Below are positions 39,560 through 39,654 of a stretch of DNA of 39,654 nucleotides, one piece after another; position 1 is the first letter of the stretch, and the number at the start of each line of letters is the position of its first letter. Made by a program: the position numbers and the translations under genes. The stretch comes from Lachnospiraceae bacterium (GTDB taxonomy: Bacteria; Bacillota; Clostridia; Lachnospirales; Lachnospiraceae): positions 1 to 39,654 of the forward strand of contig JAQUWF010000020.1 in NCBI GenBank assembly GCA_028692975.1, given 5' to 3'. The notes beneath the pieces were generated by a model. That model did no database searches. It was not told where the DNA came from and saw only the letters and a list, made by a program, of their open reading frames with translations.

Positions 39560-39585
39560 AGGCCCCGGCATCATAGCCAGGGCCT
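39560..39585. terminator. Hairpin terminator in the inserted sequence
   Basis: Arms AGGCCCCGGC and GCCAGGGCCT (one mismatch) with T-rich runs on both sides (TTTTTAAAG on the minus strand, CCTTTTTTGC on the plus strand). It lies 13 bases past the stop of the partial gene at the window edge. Confidence 0.75.
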
Positions 39586-39598
39586 CCTTTTTTGCTCA

Positions 39599-39654
39599 TT
39601 ACTGCTTTTCAATATATGTGGCTTTTACGAATCCATAGATACGTCCATCAATTC
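39599..39654 (-). CDS. 3' end of an unidentified gene, possibly a transposase
   Basis: The minus-strand frame entering from the right edge reads IDGRIYGFVKATYIEKQ and then a TAA stop, followed by a terminator. The stretch is too short to assign a family. Being inside the sequence that interrupts the ABC ATPase, it could be the end of a transposase (inference). The frame choice is supported only by its stop before a terminator. Confidence 0.35.
   Translation of the reverse strand, partial: IDGRIYGFVKATYIEKQ

Overview
The window looks like chromosomal DNA from a Firmicute of class Clostridia, most likely a gut member of the Lachnospiraceae. The support is indirect. There is a dgt-dnaG pair, a clostridial-type glutamate dehydrogenase, a GlgC/GlgD pair, a tryptophan T-box in front of the trp operon, a BceAB-type two-component/ABC module and strong AGGAGG ribosome binding sites. 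No 16S rRNA or other decisive marker is present, so the genus is not claimed. Most genes are on the minus strand. Only the cytidylyltransferase-like gene and glgC-glgD are on the plus strand.

Layout. 1-1114: the start of dnaG and, upstream of it, dgt. 1298-4023: gdhA and an AlaA-type aminotransferase, each with its own promoter, linking glutamate and alanine/pyruvate metabolism. 4247-8338: a cell-envelope cluster made of a large repeat-bearing L,D-transpeptidase, a Lys/Glu/Ala-rich lipoprotein and a divergently transcribed LicC-like cytidylyltransferase. 8408-11362: an AGCS-type amino acid:cation symporter followed by an NhaC-type antiporter, headed by a promoter and a 19-bp perfect hairpin. 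11519-14566: a very long MscS channel carrying two extracytoplasmic Cache-like sensor modules. 14759-21166: a complete trpEGDCFBA operon behind a T-box leader whose specifier reads UGG (Trp). 21657-25553: a LarC-family protein with a shortened N-terminus, downstream of a 1029-residue REC-GGDEF-EAL-REC-GGDEF protein. 25833-28092: glgC-glgD. 28126-30960: a hybrid histidine kinase with two solute-binding-type sensor domains. 31087-35392: a beta-glucoside PTS, 6-phospho-beta-glucosidase and RpiR-type regulator. 35467-39532: a BceRS-BceAB-like module whose ATPase gene is cut off in the Walker B region by unrelated sequence that runs to the window end.

How the genes work together. The trp operon converts chorismate to tryptophan and is controlled by uncharged tRNA-Trp. 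The PTS imports and phosphorylates beta-glucosides, which the GH1 enzyme splits; the RpiR protein is the likely regulator. GlgC/GlgD make ADP-glucose for glycogen. The envelope cluster could be linked by phosphocholine chemistry (inference). Several large signalling or sensory proteins (c-di-GMP enzyme, hybrid kinase, Cache-MscS channel) lie singly among metabolic operons with no obvious partner.

The least ordinary items are the Cache-MscS channel, the interrupted ABC ATPase at the right edge, the repeat/L,D-transpeptidase-LicC cluster, the short orphan LarC, the extra hairpin and tandem repeat between the trp T-box and trpE, and the hairpin at the start of the symporter transcript. No CRISPR array, tRNA, rRNA or prophage was seen.
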